Part shown: positions 45,276 to 54,835 of the stretch, in pieces
Position numbering within the stretch: position 1 is the first letter of the stretch
How the letters are laid out: every line of letters begins with the position of its first letter
Assembly: GCA_947500505.1 (NCBI GenBank)
Contig: CANMSL010000002.1
Span: 434,001-498,000, forward strand
Direction of reading: 5' to 3'
DNA length: 64,000 nucleotides
Source of the DNA: an uncultured Aquimarina sp.
Lineage (GTDB): Bacteria > Bacteroidota > Bacteroidia > Flavobacteriales > Flavobacteriaceae
The notes under the pieces: generated by a model
Databases searched by the model: none
Told to the model about the DNA's origin: nothing
What the model saw: the letters and a program-made list of their open reading frames with translations, nothing else
Made by a program: the position numbers and the translations under genes

Positions 45276-47747
45276 TTAAGACCCACACATTAAGCAGTCA
45301 TCTCCTTCAGCTTCTTTGGATTGTGCGATAATTGCACGAAGTTCTTCCGGAGTTAATGCTGTACCTTCGGTTGTTACTTGAGCAGCTTCCGGTTGTAGTT
45401 GTGTTTTGGTAGCAGATTGTGCTTCCATCACTTGTGCCGCTGCAACCGCTACTTTTTCCGGTTGTGGTTGTTCTTTCTTTTCTGTCTTAAGCGTGAACTT
45501 AATAGCATCTACAGCTGATTTAGTTCTTAGGTAATACATTCCTGTCTTTAATCCACTCTTCCAGGCATAGAAGTGCATAGATGTAAGTTTTGCCATCGTT
45601 GCACCTTCCATAAATAAGTTTAGTGATTGCGACTGATCGATGAAATATCCTCTATGACGAGACATATCGATGATATCTTTCATACTCAATTCCCAAACTG
45701 TTTTATAAAGTTCTTTAAGGTCTTGTGGAATGATATCTATATTTTGGATAGATCCATTAGCACGCATAATTGCATCCTTCAAATCATCACTCCATAGATT
45801 TAATCTCACTAGATCTTCTAATAAATGTTTATTTACTACAATAAACTCTCCAGATAAAACACGTCTTGTATATATATTACTAGTGTATGGCTCAAAAGCT
45901 TCATTATTTCCTAAAATCTGAGACGTAGATGCTGTTGGCATAGGAGCTACTAACAATGAGTTACGCACTCCGTTTTTCAATACTTTTTTACGAAGACCTG
46001 CCCAGTCCCAACGACCACTTAATTCTTCATCTTTAATTCCCCATAAATTATGCTGGAACTCTCCTTTAGAAATAGGAGATCCTTCATAGGTTTGGTATGG
46101 TCCATCAGCAGTAGCTTCTTCCATAGATGCTGTAACTGCCGCAAAATATAAAGTTTCAAAAATCTCTTGGTTTAGTTTTTTAGCTTCATCACTGGTAAAA
46201 GGCATACGTAACTGAATAAAAGTGTCAGCAAGCCCTTGTACACCTAATCCAATTGGACGATGACGCATATTAGAATTTTCAGCTTCTTTTACCGGATAAT
46301 AGTTACGATCTATTACTCTATTTAGATTTTTAGTTACCCGTTTTGTGATTCTGAAAAGTTCTTTATGATCAAACTCTCCGTTTTTCACAAACATTGGTAA
46401 TGCAATCGATGCCAGATTACATACTGCTACCTCATCAGTACTTGTATACTCCATAATCTCCGTACATAAGTTGGAAGAACGGATTGTACCGAGGTTCTGC
46501 TGATTAGACTTACGATTTGCCGCATCTTTGTATAACATATACGGGGTTCCTGTCTCGATTTGAGATTCCAGTATTTTCTCCCAAAGCTCACGTGCTTTTA
46601 TCGTTCTGCGACCTTTTCCTTCTGCTTCAAAACGTAAATATTCTTTTTCGAATTCATCACTATGAATATCAAACAATCCAGGACACTCATTAGGACACAT
46701 GAGCGTCCACTCTGCATCTTCCTGCACACGTTTCATAAATAGATCCGGAATCCACATCGCGTAGAATAAATCACGTGCACGCATTTCCTCTTTACCGTGG
46801 TTTTTCTTTAAGTCTAAAAAATCAAAAATATCTGCATGCCAGGGTTCTACATAAATGGCAAAAGAACCTTTACGTTTTCCTCCTCCCTGGTCTACATAAC
46901 GTGCCGTATCATTGAATACACGCAACATCGGAACAATACCGTTTGATGTACCATTAGTTCCAGCAATATAAGAACCTGTAGCTCTAACATTATGAATAGA
47001 AAGACCTATTCCTCCCGCCGATTGTGAAATTTTTGCTGTTTGCTTTAGCGTATCATAAATCCCATCAATACTATCATCTTTGGTTGCTAATAAGAAACAA
47101 GATGACATTTGCGGTTTTGGTGTACCCGAATTAAATAAGGTCGGCGTAGCATGTGTAAAATATTTCTTCGACATTAATTCATAAGTCTCTATAGCAGCAT
47201 CCAAATCGTTAAGATGAATACCGATAGAAACCCTCATCAACATATGCTGAGGACGTTCTGCAATTTTACCATTAATTTTTAGCAAATAGGAACGTTCTAA
47301 TGTTTTAAAACCAAAATAATCGTAACCAAAATCACGATTGTAAATAATCGTAGAGTCTAACTTTTCTTTGTTAGCCATAATCACCTCATATACCTCATCC
47401 GAGATCAAGGGTGCTTTTTTCTCTGTTCTAGGGTTTACATACTCATACAAGTCTGTAACTACTTCAGAAAATGTCTTCTTTGTATTTTTATGCAGGTTAG
47501 AAACTGAAATTCTTGCAGCCAGTTTAGCGTAATCAGGATGTGCAATTGTCATTGTAGCGGCTATCTCTGCAGCAAGATTATCCAGTTCGCTGGTAGTCAC
47601 TCCATCATACAACCCTTCTATCACCCGCATTGCTACCCTCACCGGATCGACCAGAGCGTTCAATCCATAACATAACTTTCTTACCCTGGCGGTAATTTTG
47701 TCAAACATAATTGGCTCCTTGTGACCGTCTCTTTTTACTACATACAT
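45276..47747 (-). CDS. nrdA: Ribonucleoside-diphosphate reductase, alpha (large) subunit, class I
   Basis: An 823-residue class I ribonucleotide reductase catalytic subunit. It begins with an ATP-cone domain (about 1-90, [20 protein letters not shown]) that senses dATP/ATP. The catalytic barrel shows the substrate-site cysteine region PQMSSCFLL, the thiyl-radical region [12 protein letters not shown] and [19 protein letters not shown]. The C-terminal cysteine pair is DCLMCGS, used for reduction by thioredoxin or glutaredoxin. A linker rich in Ala, Gln and Pro precedes it. The beta-subunit gene lies upstream with an unusually long 378-base spacer that holds structured repeats. Confidence 0.96.
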   Translation of the reverse strand: MYVVKRDGHKEPIMFDKITARVRKLCYGLNALVDPVRVAMRVIEGLYDGVTTSELDNLAAEIAATMTIAHPDYAKLAARISVSNLHKNTKKTFSEVVTDLYEYVNPRTEKKAPLISDEVYEVIMANKEKLDSTIIYNRDFGYDYFGFKTLERSYLLKINGKIAERPQHMLMRVSIGIHLNDLDAAIETYELMSKKYFTHATPTLFNSGTPKPQMSSCFLLATKDDSIDGIYDTLKQTAKISQSAGGIGLSIHNVRATGSYIAGTNGTSNGIVPMLRVFNDTARYVDQGGGKRKGSFAIYVEPWHADIFDFLDLKKNHGKEEMRARDLFYAMWIPDLFMKRVQEDAEWTLMCPNECPGLFDIHSDEFEKEYLRFEAEGKGRRTIKARELWEKILESQIETGTPYMLYKDAANRKSNQQNLGTIRSSNLCTEIMEYTSTDEVAVCNLASIALPMFVKNGEFDHKELFRITKRVTKNLNRVIDRNYYPVKEAENSNMRHRPIGLGVQGLADTFIQLRMPFTSDEAKKLNQEIFETLYFAAVTASMEEATADGPYQTYEGSPISKGEFQHNLWGIKDEELSGRWDWAGLRKKVLKNGVRNSLLVAPMPTASTSQILGNNEAFEPYTSNIYTRRVLSGEFIVVNKHLLEDLVRLNLWSDDLKDAIMRANGSIQNIDIIPQDLKELYKTVWELSMKDIIDMSRHRGYFIDQSQSLNLFMEGATMAKLTSMHFYAWKSGLKTGMYYLRTKSAVDAIKFTLKTEKKEQPQPEKVAVAAAQVMEAQSATKTQLQPEAAQVTTEGTALTPEELRAIIAQSKEAEGDDCLMCGS

Positions 47748-47978
47748 ACGCTTTTGGTTTTTATAAGATTCTTCATTAGAAGAATATGATATTAATCTGT
47801 GTACTATCTTTTTTTTATTTACTGTAAACTAAAATCTACAGATGATTTCCCCTGAAATCGGATACTAAAAAGAAACCCCTGATATGTTATAATCAGAGTA
47901 TTTCTACAAGTAAAATTCAATTATATGACTTTCGCCTTTTCCTGTTTTTGGTCAAAGCTTATTAAAAGCTTTATCAAA

Positions 47979-48026
47979 CTGAGCTAATCGCTGTTTAAAT
48001 AGAAGTCCTATTTTTGATTAGCTCAG
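47979..48026. repeat. Nested stem-loop in the nrdB-nrdA spacer
   Basis: CTGAGCTAATC (47979-47989) and GATTAGCTCAG (48016-48026) are perfect 11-base complements. Inside, AAATAG (47997-48002) and CTATTT (48008-48013) form a second stem. The result is a cruciform or RNA hairpin in a noncoding spacer. Confidence 0.6.
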
Positions 48027-48059
48027 AATGAATGTATTCTTATTTTGACTCGATTTTGG

Positions 48060-48082
48060 ATTCCAGCCTACGGCGCTGGAAT
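48060..48082. repeat. ATTCCAG/CTGGAAT palindromic repeat
   Basis: ATTCCAG (48060-48066) and CTGGAAT (48076-48082) surround nine GC-rich bases and are flanked by GG and GAC. The form is like dispersed palindromes known from other bacteria (for example dRS3-type ATTCCC-N8-GGGAAT). Copies elsewhere cannot be checked here. Confidence 0.5.
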
Positions 48083-48125
48083 GACATATTATTGGATATT
48101 TACTAAACGTGAAATATCCCTTTAA

Positions 48126-49103
48126 TTAAAAATCAGCATCAAAACTTATCTTATTTTCTTCGGTATCTTTATTAAGAACTCCTGCTTTTTGATATTCTGA
48201 AACTCGTTTTTCGAAGAAATTGGTCTTTCCCTGCAACGAGATCATATCCATAAAATCAAACGGATTCGCAGTTCCATATTCTTTTTCGCACTCTAGTTCC
48301 ATCAACAATCTATCGGTAACAAACTCTAAATACTGCGTCATTAATTTAGAATTCATACCAATCAAACTTACAGGAAGTGATTCTGTAACGAATTCTCTTT
48401 CTATATTAAGAGCATCCACTATAATTTCACGAATTCTTTCTTTTGGCACTTTATTTACCAAATGTTTATTGTGCAAATGCACAGCAAAATCACAATGCAC
48501 TCCTTCGTCCCTGGAAATTAACTCGTTAGAAAAAGTAAGACCTGGCATCAGACCACGTTTCTTTAACCAGAAAATAGAACAAAACGCTCCTGAAAAGAAA
48601 ATACCTTCTACCGCTGCAAAGGCAATTAAGCGTTCTGCAAAAGAATCAGATTCGATCCATTTTAGAGCCCAATCAGCTTTCTTCTTAATTGCAGGAAAAT
48701 TATCAATTGCTTTGAATAAGATATCTTTCTCTTTTTCGTCCTTTACATAGGTGTCGATCAACAAAGAGTAGGTTTCAGAATGAATATTCTCCATCATAAT
48801 CTGAAAACCATAAAAGAATTTTGCCTCACTATACTGAACTTCATTTACAAAGTTCTCTGCAAGATTTTCATTAACAATACCATCTGAAGCTGCAAAAAAT
48901 GCTAAAATATGCTTAATAAAATATCTTTCATCATTGGTTAATTTAGTGGCCCAATCAGTAATATCCTGATGCAAATCAATTTCTTCAGCTGTCCAGAAAC
49001 TAGCCTCTGATTTCTTATACCAATCCCAAATATCATGATGTTTTATAGGAAAAATTACAAATCTGTCTTTGTTTTCTTGCAAGATCGGCTCTACTGCATT
49101 CAT
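48126..49103 (-). CDS. nrdB: Ribonucleoside-diphosphate reductase, beta (small) subunit
   Basis: A 325-residue ferritin-like radical subunit of class I ribonucleotide reductase. Metal ligands and radical region appear in [51 protein letters not shown] and [18 protein letters not shown]. It holds the tyrosyl or metal cofactor that starts catalysis in the large subunit. It is transcribed first, followed by nrdA. Tandem GTTTTCAACA repeats lie about 100 bases upstream. Confidence 0.95.
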   Translation of the reverse strand: MNAVEPILQENKDRFVIFPIKHHDIWDWYKKSEASFWTAEEIDLHQDITDWATKLTNDERYFIKHILAFFAASDGIVNENLAENFVNEVQYSEAKFFYGFQIMMENIHSETYSLLIDTYVKDEKEKDILFKAIDNFPAIKKKADWALKWIESDSFAERLIAFAAVEGIFFSGAFCSIFWLKKRGLMPGLTFSNELISRDEGVHCDFAVHLHNKHLVNKVPKERIREIIVDALNIEREFVTESLPVSLIGMNSKLMTQYLEFVTDRLLMELECEKEYGTANPFDFMDMISLQGKTNFFEKRVSEYQKAGVLNKDTEENKISFDADF

Positions 49104-49542
49104 CTTTTTTCTTTTAGCTAGTTTTTATTTTTTTTGTTTCCGCTATGGACTAACAAAGATCAAAAAATGCTCAGCAAGTTTCACAAAAAGTTAGCAAACG
49201 TTTTCAACAAAGTTTTCAACACGGAGGGAATTACGCTTCAAAATTCAAAATTTAGCAAACTTATACTAAAAAGCTGATTAACAGACTCTTAAATATGTTA
49301 GAAAAGATACAATCAACATGGTTGGTAATCTTAAAAACCGCTTATTTTTCACTTGCTGACAAGCTTTTTAACATTAGAAAAATAAAATCAAAAAACTATC
49401 AATTTTACGGCAAAACCACAGGTTAATATTTATAAATAAAAAGTGGTTTTTTCGAATATTTTAGTATTAAAAAAAGAAAATCATATGCATAGTTTGCATA
49501 TGATTTCCCATTTTTATTCATTCTATGTTCTTTCTCTCCTTC
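49104..49542 (-). other. Upstream region of nrdB with short direct repeats
   Basis: No gene is visible in these 439 bases. GTTTTCAACA occurs at 49200-49209 and 49212-49221, and TTAGCAAAC at 49191-49199 and 49252-49260. A weak promoter-like GATCTTTG on the minus strand lies near 49155. The far end holds a terminator for the next lipoprotein gene. Confidence 0.45.
49471..49506 (-). terminator. Rho-independent terminator of the 242-residue lipoprotein gene
   Basis: AAATCATATGCA (49478-49489) and TGCATATGATTT (49495-49506) are perfect arms; on the minus strand they are followed by a T-rich run. Confidence 0.8.
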
Positions 49543-50271
49543 TTATGGCCAGGAAAAAGTTTCACCTGTAGTGTGATTTACATAAGAACCTGTCCCATTA
49601 GATGACCAAATGAAACTTTCACTCAATACTCCAAGGTCGAATATTTTAATAGATCCAGATTGATCAGCTTCGTTATACAAAAGTTCTATTCTGTTATTAT
49701 CGTTATCTTCGATAGTAAAATTGATAATACCAGCTGTATTCGTATAGGTTATTTTAAGAAATTCTCCATTTTCTCCATTAAATTCTACTTCATAAAAACT
49801 AGCGTCCTTTTTAATTCTACCTTTGTAAAGATTTATACGAACACCATTTTCTTCTATATCATACTCGAAAAAATCAAAATCGGCATCCGATCTTATTGTA
49901 TAATATAGCGTAACGCCACCATAACTCCACACCCAAGTTCCTGAGTTAGATCCGTTTTTACCAACAAGACTTTGTTGTTCTGCATCGCCTGGAATCGAAA
50001 GAAAAACTGAAGAGTATGCTAATGCTTGTGCTTGCAGAGATACAAATGATATCGAAGCACTAGAAGCATATTGGCTTGACCTCGCATATTCTTCCATTTC
50101 ATCAGGTGTTTCCATATTTCCTATGGACTCTTGATATTGTTCTATGCGATTCTGAATATCTTCCAGTTGATTTTGGTTTTCTACGATTCCGTCATCACTA
50201 CTACAAGATTGAAAAGCAGTAGCGATTGTTATCATCAATAGTAGACTTATACTTTTTAGTTTAGAATTCAT
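49543..50271 (-). CDS. Lipoprotein of unknown function, divergent from the sigma factor
   Basis: A 242-residue lipoprotein starting at ATG 50271 with lipobox FQSC followed by SSDD; an upstream in-frame ATG lacks a signal. After the cysteine comes a short coiled coil (NQNQLEDIQNRIEQYQESI), then a beta-rich region with repeating strands (WVWSYGGVTLYYTI, YEVEFNGENGEFLKITYT). I do not recognise a family. It is transcribed away from the sigma-factor gene, with about 380 bases between them. It may belong to the envelope-signalling locus or simply neighbour it. Confidence 0.7.
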   Translation of the reverse strand: MNSKLKSISLLLMITIATAFQSCSSDDGIVENQNQLEDIQNRIEQYQESIGNMETPDEMEEYARSSQYASSASISFVSLQAQALAYSSVFLSIPGDAEQQSLVGKNGSNSGTWVWSYGGVTLYYTIRSDADFDFFEYDIEENGVRINLYKGRIKKDASFYEVEFNGENGEFLKITYTNTAGIINFTIEDNDNNRIELLYNEADQSGSIKIFDLGVLSESFIWSSNGTGSYVNHTTGETFSWP

Positions 50272-50652
50272 TGTTGTAATTTTTAATTTATTATTAAGTT
50301 TTCCTTTTAGTGCTATCATGTTTTATAAAGTTAACATTGCTGATTATTTTTTTTCATACCTAACTCGTTTTTCAATCCAACTCCTCGGTTTTAAACTTGT
50401 GCTGTAAAAAAAAACAGAATCATAATTTATTCGCTTACTAATTTCAGATACCATAAAAAATAATGATTACTAAAATTTAAACTGCAATTAGTTTAACATA
50501 GACATATCTAATTTTTTACTAAAAAATTTTTAATTGTAGTTTTTACAATCGGAATGTTTGGTTTTATACTGTAGCATCCTTTTTATAAAAAAGATTAACT
50601 TTATATCCGGAAAATAAAATGAACCTATTACCCCATCGTAAGGTTATAAAGT
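50272..50652. other. Divergent promoter region between lipoprotein and sigma-factor genes
   Basis: No gene is seen. A TAACTTTA box (50596-50603), one base off the consensus, precedes the sigma-factor gene by 50 bases. A short inverted repeat ATTGTA/TACAAT lies near 50533-50549. The rest is plain AT-rich sequence. Confidence 0.4.
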
Positions 50653-51195
50653 ATGAAGGAAGAACTCTTAACGTTAAAAAAAGGTCATAATCAAGCCTTA
50701 GAAAAGATCTACAATGAATATCGTAATGCTTTTTTACAGTTTGCAAAAAAATATGATCTAGATCACGACTCTCTTATAGATGTTTATCAGGATGCTTTTA
50801 TAGCGCTAAGGGAACACGCTATAAATGGGAAACTGGACACCATAAAAAGCTCTATCAAAACCTATTTATTCAGCATAGGAAAATACATGATTTATGATCA
50901 ATTAAAAAAACAGAACAAAACAATCTCTTATGAAAACAGCGTAGAGTATAGAGAAAGTTCTGATTCTGCTGAAATTTTTGAAGAACCCCAATTAACTTCA
51001 GAACAACTTCTATTACGGCAACATTTTAAAAATTTAGGGAAACGTTGCCGAGAAATGTTAACCTTATTCTATTATCGGGGACTAACTATTGACGAGATTA
51101 CTGAAAGCTTAGGTTACGAAAATAAAAATGTCGTAAAAAGTCAAAAGTCACGTTGTATAAAATCCCTTAAAGAATTAATTAAAACCCCCGTATAA
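50653..51195 (+). CDS. RNA polymerase sigma factor, ECF-like (sigma-70 family)
   Basis: A 180-residue alternative sigma factor with the two ECF domains: region 2 (about 15-80, YNEYRNAFLQFAKKYDLDHD, then SLIDVYQDAFIALREH) and region 4 (about 120-175, LTLFYYRGLTIDEITESLGY, followed by KNVVKSQKSRCIKSL). It is followed immediately, with no base between, by a gene for a single-pass membrane TPR protein placed and shaped like an anti-sigma factor. The target promoters are unknown. Confidence 0.9.
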   Translation: MKEELLTLKKGHNQALEKIYNEYRNAFLQFAKKYDLDHDSLIDVYQDAFIALREHAINGKLDTIKSSIKTYLFSIGKYMIYDQLKKQNKTISYENSVEYRESSDSAEIFEEPQLTSEQLLLRQHFKNLGKRCREMLTLFYYRGLTIDEITESLGYENKNVVKSQKSRCIKSLKELIKTPV

Positions 51196-51930
51196 ATGGA
51201 ACGAGAAGAACTTATAGACAAATATCTGCATTCCACGCTAACTCCTTCTGAAAGTGAACAGTTTAATAGTTTATTGAAAAATGACAATGAATTTAGAGAA
51301 GATGTAGAGCTTTTTAAAAATTTAAAAGTGGTTTCTGGCGCTGAAGACCGAGCTGAGCTTAGAAAAAATCTGGTAAATTTTGAAACTAAAATTGCTACCA
51401 AAAAAACCAAGGTAGTCCCCCTGTTTAATTACAAAAAAATTATGATTGCAGCTTCTATAGTTTTAATAGCTACTATTGGAGGAATTACACTTTTTAATCC
51501 TTTTGGCGTCGATGCCGATACGCTGTATGCAGCTAATTTTGAACCCTACAAAAATGTAGTAACACCGATCGTAAGAGGCGAAACTAATGAAAATGATGAA
51601 GTTGAAGCATTTATATCTTATGAAAGCAAAGATTATATATCGGCTGCTAATCAATTCAGGGAGTTATATGAAACAACAAAGCTTCCTTACTTTCTTTTAT
51701 ATCAGGCTAATTCATTACTGGCATCCGGAAATGTAAAAGAAGCTATTCCTATATTAGAACAACATGTTGCATTGAATGATGAATTATCAGAAAGAGGAAA
51801 ATGGTATCTATCATTAGCATATATTAAAGAAAATAAAAAAGAAGAAGCTATTACTTTATTAGAGGAGATGAAAGAAAAGAATAGTTTTAAAACTGATGAC
51901 GTAAAACAGCTTCTAGATAAGCTAAGATAA
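51196..51930 (+). CDS. Membrane-spanning TPR protein, putative anti-sigma factor
   Basis: A 244-residue protein with a cytoplasmic N-terminal segment (about 1-75), one membrane helix (about 77-96, IMIAASIVLIATIGGITLF) and a periplasmic tail with TPR-like helices (YESKDYISAANQFRELYE; GNVKEAIPILEQHVALND; GKWYLSLAYIKENKKEEAIT). The N-terminus (MEREELIDKYLHSTLTPSES) is like those of anti-sigma factors in Bacteroidota, and its gene follows the sigma gene with no gap. It probably holds the sigma factor at the membrane. TPRs outside could dock with the TPRs of the convergent CHAT protein. Confidence 0.75.
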   Translation: MEREELIDKYLHSTLTPSESEQFNSLLKNDNEFREDVELFKNLKVVSGAEDRAELRKNLVNFETKIATKKTKVVPLFNYKKIMIAASIVLIATIGGITLFNPFGVDADTLYAANFEPYKNVVTPIVRGETNENDEVEAFISYESKDYISAANQFRELYETTKLPYFLLYQANSLLASGNVKEAIPILEQHVALNDELSERGKWYLSLAYIKENKKEEAITLLEEMKEKNSFKTDDVKQLLDKLR

Positions 51931-51935
51931 AGTAA

Positions 51936-54782
51936 TTACAGCTTATTTCTTATTCTGATGCCAATTACAAAAATCAGTGGAATTATTAATAGTAACAACC
52001 ACCATAAATAAGATGTACTTGTCTTAAGTTGCGTAGTATCTCCTGAAATCATAAACCCTGACCAATAAAAAGGGTGTGTCAGTAGTTCATCTTCTGCGGT
52101 ATTTAGATAGGTTAACTTAGCTTCTCGTAAAGCTTTGTCTTTTGGAAATGACCGATTCAGGTTTTTATAAAATTCCTGCATCAATTCTGAAGTAGTCTGA
52201 TCATTGATTTTCCATAAAGTAGTGACCAAAGATTTTGCACCAGCATAACTAAAACCTCTTGCCAGACTCAGCATTCCCTCGCCCTTCTGAAGTTTTCCCA
52301 ATCCGGTTTGGCAAGCGCTCAAAGCTACTAAATCTGCATTGATATTATAGCCATAAAGGTCTTTGACGTACAACAGGTTAGCTTTTCCTGTGTTATCAGG
52401 AGCAAATGCCAGATAAGAATAATCCGGATGTTCATCATTTGCCGCTGCGTGTGTGGCAAAATGCAGCACATTATAAGCTTCTGAATTTTCAGAAAAAGAT
52501 CTTAATGAAGCTTCATCACCAATGATTGCTTTACCATCAAAATATTGTGTAATCTGATTTACCTCAGTTGTATTATATAACAATGGCCCAAAATCAGATC
52601 TATCTTTCTGGTTCGGGGAATCTTTCGTTCCGAAGCTCGGAGCATATGCTAAGAGGCGATTTTCTTTTACTTTGGTTTTATTTTGCTGTTCGTTAAGTAA
52701 AGTAGCAGAATTAGCATAGGAAACCTGGTACGTGCGAATCAAATAACTTTCTGAATTTTCTGACGTAGACAAAGCCTCAAAGGGTAAATAATTTAATATC
52801 CCATCCGGAATAATGATGAGTTCTTTTGACTCAATTTTATTAAGGGATTCCTTAATCAACTTACTGTATATTTCATACCCATCCCTATGAATTTTTGACA
52901 AGTTCTTACTACTGACAGCAGACAGCATCTTATAAAATTGACCGATCTGATCCTGATCTTTTGCCGCTAAAGGTATTTTGTAAAAATAGTTCTTATCATT
53001 TTCTACTGTAATCAAAAACAAATCTGTATTTGTTGAAAAAAAACTCAACAGTGCTTTATTTTTAATGATTTCTGAGGTCACTTCCTTTAAACTAATAACT
53101 TCTGCATTATACTTTAGATTGTAATATTTCGGATAATTATTTTCAATCTCTGAAATAAAGTTATAGTATCTGTTTTTTAATTGAAAAAGCGAATCAAAAA
53201 CTACCCTATTAGATTTTTGATTAAAAAACTTTTTCTCTAAATGAATAATATTAGCCCTGAATTGTTGCTCTTTATCTATGATTTCCTCCGGAACACCTCC
53301 ATAAGAACTTGCTTGTGTACTTCTAGTAGCCTCTAACAACAATACACTTTTACTTTTTTCGGTGAAGTAAAACGCATCAGCTATATACGATGATTCTTTC
53401 GTAGTATTAAAAAGGTGATATGCAACATCTACCATACTATGAAATGCCGGATACATTTCTGATATGAGGAATTGTTTATCAATCTTACTTTCGAACTCAG
53501 GTTTCAATAAATCTAGTGTTTTTATGATCACATATGATGTTGCTAGTGCTATTTTAAGATCTTCTATTTTATTACTTTTCTTATATAATAATTGGATTGT
53601 TTCCAGCTTCTCTTTTAGCACCTTCAACAATTCCAGTTTAGACAATACTTTTTTAGGATTAGGATTTTTCATAACTTCCTTATGATCAAAATCCGGTGCT
53701 AATTGTATTAAAGATTCTTGATAAAACCTTAGTGCTCTTTCAGGATCATTTTTTGCTACATATAACCTACCTAGTCTGGAAAAAGCTTCTGCTATATCCT
53801 GATGCTTTTGATTTTGCCTATATGTTTTTGTTTTTACGAGATAGGATTGATAAAAGGTTTCAGCCTTGTCGAATTGTTTGTCTGATGTATAGATATCCCC
53901 ATATAACACGTCTGCAGACCGCTCGAATGCATCATTCTCCGTATAAAATTTTTCACTTTCTTTAAGTGTACTTATTGCTTTTGAAATACTATCCTGCTCC
54001 AAATAGTTTCTAGACAAACGCTGATATGTAGAAAGCAGGTTATTTTTAAACCTTGGATTATCCTTCTGTGAAGTATAAAATGGAAGTACTTCTTTTAATA
54101 ATCGACTAGCCTCCAAAAAGTTTTTTTCATTTTCAAAAACTTTAGCTAATCTTGCTTTTGTGCCTGCTACACGTAATTCAGAACTCTCTACATCTTGATT
54201 ATATGCTAGCATCAAGCTTTTTTCATAAAAATCCTTTGCTAGTTTATTTTTACCATTTATTTCGTTGATAGATGCCAGATAATTATAGGTGCTAAATAAA
54301 AGAGTTCTATCTTCTAAAGAAATAGAATCAATTTGATTATCATTTAAGATTTTAGCTAATTCCTGAAAATTATTTTTAGCTGATCTGTAATTTCTTATTT
54401 TAAAGTTGTAGTTACCTTTTTGGATTAAATAATTCTTTACATATTCTTTTCTTTTTGGCAGGGTATCAAAATATTCATTGTGCTTAAAAGTAGAATCTAT
54501 CCTTTTTAGATTGTAATTAAGGGCTCTTAAATCATAGTGATAGTCATAAGTGGCTGCTAAATAAAATAGAATCGTCAGCTTACTGTCTATGTCATCAAGT
54601 TTTTCACTTAAAGATATCGCTTTTGACAGATAATAATTTGCACTATCCTTATCAGTGTATAAAAAACTACTTCCTTTTTGAAAAAATTCGTATAAATTTT
54701 CTCCATCATTTGTGTCTTCATTTTGAGAAAAAGCCAAACTAAAGATCAATAAGAAAACGGTTAATGTTATTTTTTTAATCAT
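51936..54782 (-). CDS. TPR-CHAT protease, membrane-anchored (caspase-like)
   Basis: A 948-residue protein. Order: signal peptide (about 1-19, LTVFLLIFSLAFSQ), a long array of TPR helices (about 30-430), a linker with coiled-coil-like helices, the CHAT peptidase domain (about 640-915), a membrane helix (about 925-943) and a short basic tail (RIRNKL). The catalytic histidine is in HFATHAAAN (His778 by count) and the cysteine in LSACQTGLG (Cys824). So the protease should face the periplasm. It lies tail to tail with the sigma/anti-sigma pair, five bases apart. Its start codon sits directly after a hairpin-T run. Substrate unknown. Confidence 0.88.
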   Translation of the reverse strand: MIKKITLTVFLLIFSLAFSQNEDTNDGENLYEFFQKGSSFLYTDKDSANYYLSKAISLSEKLDDIDSKLTILFYLAATYDYHYDLRALNYNLKRIDSTFKHNEYFDTLPKRKEYVKNYLIQKGNYNFKIRNYRSAKNNFQELAKILNDNQIDSISLEDRTLLFSTYNYLASINEINGKNKLAKDFYEKSLMLAYNQDVESSELRVAGTKARLAKVFENEKNFLEASRLLKEVLPFYTSQKDNPRFKNNLLSTYQRLSRNYLEQDSISKAISTLKESEKFYTENDAFERSADVLYGDIYTSDKQFDKAETFYQSYLVKTKTYRQNQKHQDIAEAFSRLGRLYVAKNDPERALRFYQESLIQLAPDFDHKEVMKNPNPKKVLSKLELLKVLKEKLETIQLLYKKSNKIEDLKIALATSYVIIKTLDLLKPEFESKIDKQFLISEMYPAFHSMVDVAYHLFNTTKESSYIADAFYFTEKSKSVLLLEATRSTQASSYGGVPEEIIDKEQQFRANIIHLEKKFFNQKSNRVVFDSLFQLKNRYYNFISEIENNYPKYYNLKYNAEVISLKEVTSEIIKNKALLSFFSTNTDLFLITVENDKNYFYKIPLAAKDQDQIGQFYKMLSAVSSKNLSKIHRDGYEIYSKLIKESLNKIESKELIIIPDGILNYLPFEALSTSENSESYLIRTYQVSYANSATLLNEQQNKTKVKENRLLAYAPSFGTKDSPNQKDRSDFGPLLYNTTEVNQITQYFDGKAIIGDEASLRSFSENSEAYNVLHFATHAAANDEHPDYSYLAFAPDNTGKANLLYVKDLYGYNINADLVALSACQTGLGKLQKGEGMLSLARGFSYAGAKSLVTTLWKINDQTTSELMQEFYKNLNRSFPKDKALREAKLTYLNTAEDELLTHPFYWSGFMISGDTTQLKTSTSYLWWLLLLIIPLIFVIGIRIRNKL

Positions 54783-54809
54783 AAAAAAGCTCTCAAATAG
54801 TTGAGAGCT
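54783..54809 (-). terminator. Terminator-like hairpin abutting the CHAT start codon
   Basis: AGCTCTCAA (54788-54796) and TTGAGAGCT (54801-54809) form a perfect 9-bp stem with a 4-base loop. On the minus strand it is followed by five T and then directly by the ATG of the CHAT gene. It lies 26 bases after the lipoprotein gene, so it may end that transcript or attenuate CHAT expression. Confidence 0.75.
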
Positions 54810-54835
54810 AATTTAATTATTATTTATTAAGGTAA

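Larger units (their letters stand above)
47748..48125 (-). other. Structured spacer between nrdB and nrdA
   Basis: No gene is seen here. It holds a long stem-loop at 47979-48026, an ATTCCAG palindrome at 48060-48082 and an AT-rich leader directly before nrdA. The two repeats are entered separately. Confidence 0.6.

Noticed and set aside
48220..48750. A 176-codon open frame antisense to nrdB
   Set aside because: It mirrors the nrdB codons, has low-complexity serine-rich content and no family features.
53464..53965. Open frames antisense to the CHAT gene
   Set aside because: Short, with no signal or conserved motif; shadow of the TPR codons.
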